From Peronospora farinosa (Eukaryota; Oomycota; Peronosporomycetes; Peronosporales; Peronosporaceae), in contig CANTFK010000471.1 of NCBI GenBank assembly GCA_947646735.1, positions 1 through 38,161 of the forward strand: 38,161 nucleotides of DNA, read 5' to 3'. The position numbers were made by a program, and so were the translations under genes. The notes below the pieces were generated by a model that ran no database searches, was not told the origin of the DNA, and saw only the letters and a program-made list of their open reading frames with translations. Positions 36,861-38,161 of this stretch are shown piece by piece; position 1 is the first letter of the stretch, and the number at the start of each line of letters is the position of its first letter.

Positions 36861-38161
36861 TGTGGTGAAGTCGATCAAGAAAAATTTGATCAACAATATT
36901 AAAAGTGATCATAATGTGGACCACTTACACGGCGGAAGTCATATTCTATGGATTATACTTGGCTAATGTATGGGAGCGATCAAGATCTATCGATGAATGA
37001 TCGCATAGTTATAGTTTATACTTGGCTATTGTATTAGAATGACAGCTTATCTGAATCGATCATGTGATGGCCACGGTTGGCCGAGGAGTACGCGGCGGTA
37101 ATGACGATCAAGGTGGGAGATCGCTCGATCGCAATCGTCGACTGTGATCAGCAAGGGTGATCGTCGATCGTGATCAACAAGTGCGATCGACGATCGTAAC
37201 CTCGATCCAGAAAGCCGATCGCGAGATGTAACTGGTTACAGATCGATCGTAACCTCGATCGACGATCGTGATCGACAAGTGTGATCGACGATCGTGACAA
37301 GTGTGATCGACGATCGTAACCTCGATCCAGAAAGCCGATCGCGAGATGTAACTGGTTACAGATCGATCGTAACCTCGATCGACGATCGTGATCGACAAGT
37401 GTGATCGACGATCGTGACAATTGTGATCGACGATCGTACCCTCGATCCAGAAAGCCGATCGCGAGATGTAACTGGTTACAGATCGATCGTAACCTCGATC
37501 GACGATCATGATCGACAAGTGTGATCGACGATCGTGACAAGTGTGATTGACGATCGTAACGAGTGTGATCGACGATCGTACCCTCGATCCAGAAAGCCGA
37601 TCGCGAGATGTAACTGGTTACTGATCGATCGTAACCTCGATCGACGATCGTGATCGACAAGTGTGATCGACGATCGTGACAAGTGTGATCGACGATCGTG
37701 ACGAGTGTGATCGACGATCGTGACGAGTGTGATCGACGATCGTACCCTCGATCCAGAAAGCCGATCGCGAGATGTAACTGGTTACTGATCGACCGTAACC
37801 TCGATCGACGATCGTGATCGACAAGTGTGATCGACGATCGTGACAAGTGTGATCGACGATCGCACCCTCGATCCAGAAAGCCGATCGCGAGATGTAACTG
37901 GTTACAGATCGATCGTAACCTCGATCGACGATCGTGATCGACAAGTGTGATCGACGATCGTGACAAGTGTGATCGACGATCGTACCCTCGATCCAGAAAG
38001 CCGATCGCGAGATGTAACTGGTTACAGATCGATCGTAACCTCGATCGACGATCGTGATCGACAAGTGTGATCGACGATCGTGACAAGTGTGATCGACGAT
38101 CGTGACGAGTGTGATCGACGATCGTACCCTCGATCCAGAAAGCCGATCGCGAGATGTAACT
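36861..38161 (+). repeat. LTR of family C (C2), cut by the window end
   Basis: It starts TGTGGTGAAGTCGATC and is the reverse complement of the right end of C1 with very few differences. It is preceded by CCGA (36857-36860), a candidate TSD that cannot be checked. Whether a C interior follows is unknown. Confidence 0.88.
37151..38161 (+). repeat. 98+22n bp tandem array in C2 LTR
   Basis: Core positions 37253, 37373, 37493, 37635, 37799, 37919 and 38039 give lengths 120, 120, 142, 164, 120 and 120, with the next unit apparently 142. This follows the order of C1 read backwards, but with one 120-bp unit fewer. Single-base variants such as ACAATTGT show the copies are not identical. Confidence 0.9.

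Noticed and set aside
37148..38086. 312-codon minus-strand ORF
   Set aside because: Same 98+22n array in C2; repeat by-product.

Overview
The window reads as transposon-dense, gene-poor DNA of an oomycete, most likely Phytophthora or a close relative. The clearest taxonomic signal is a degenerate Ty3/gypsy element (called H here). Its protease motif (LLDSGASNFFRAS) and reverse-transcriptase start (VPGSKYCVTRQWPLP, SPHSSPTFCVKKATGGWRI) are, from memory and not from a search, typical of Phytophthora gypsy polyproteins. I see no ordinary host gene, tRNA, rRNA or CRISPR array. Almost every base belongs to nested LTR retrotransposons of at least five families, labelled A, B, C, D and H.

Layout. 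1-2640: 3' end of an A element (A1). 2641-2962: a 322-bp spacer. 2963-16872: a second A element (A2) in the opposite direction, decayed, so that A1 and A2 form a large inverted repeat. A solo B LTR (4152-5344, TSD ACCC) sits inside A2. 16873-17587 and 33907-35228 are two halves of H. They are separated by a solo LTR of family C (C1, 17588-33906, TSD GATT), whose internal tandem array is in turn split by a complete B element (B2, 18493-32018, TSD CGAT). 35229-36860: LTR and start of the interior of a D element, inserted in H's reverse-transcriptase region. 36861-38161: start of another C LTR (C2), inserted in D and cut by the window edge.

B2 is the best-preserved object. It is 13.5 kb long, with LTRs that differ at only about three positions by eye, a perfect 4-bp TSD, an intact Gag ORF, an intact Pol ORF of about 1,960 codons (protease, RT, RNase H, integrase, chromodomain), and an intact 837-aa ORF on the opposite strand between pol and the 3' LTR. 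This antisense ORF has a coiled coil, a basic nuclear-localisation-like patch and a conserved C-terminal domain. It recurs in broken form in A1 and A2, and as a possible start in D1. Gag and Pol of A and B are joined by what looks like a -1 frameshift signal (GTTAAAC followed by a stop and a hairpin), and the gag ATG lies inside the tRNA primer-binding site.

A striking global pattern is that A (and D) DNA is saturated with GGWCC while B (and C) DNA is saturated with GATC. Tandem repeats carrying each family's own motif occur at the same three places in A and B: the LTR, the protease-RT linker and the antisense ORF. This, the antisense gene and the 98+22n-bp array of the C LTR are the best candidates for undescribed biology.

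Relative order inferred from nesting: H is oldest, then A2, C1 and D; then C2 (inside D), the B solo LTR (inside A2) and B2 (inside C1). Family labels are local to this report. All similarity statements come from reading the sequence by eye.
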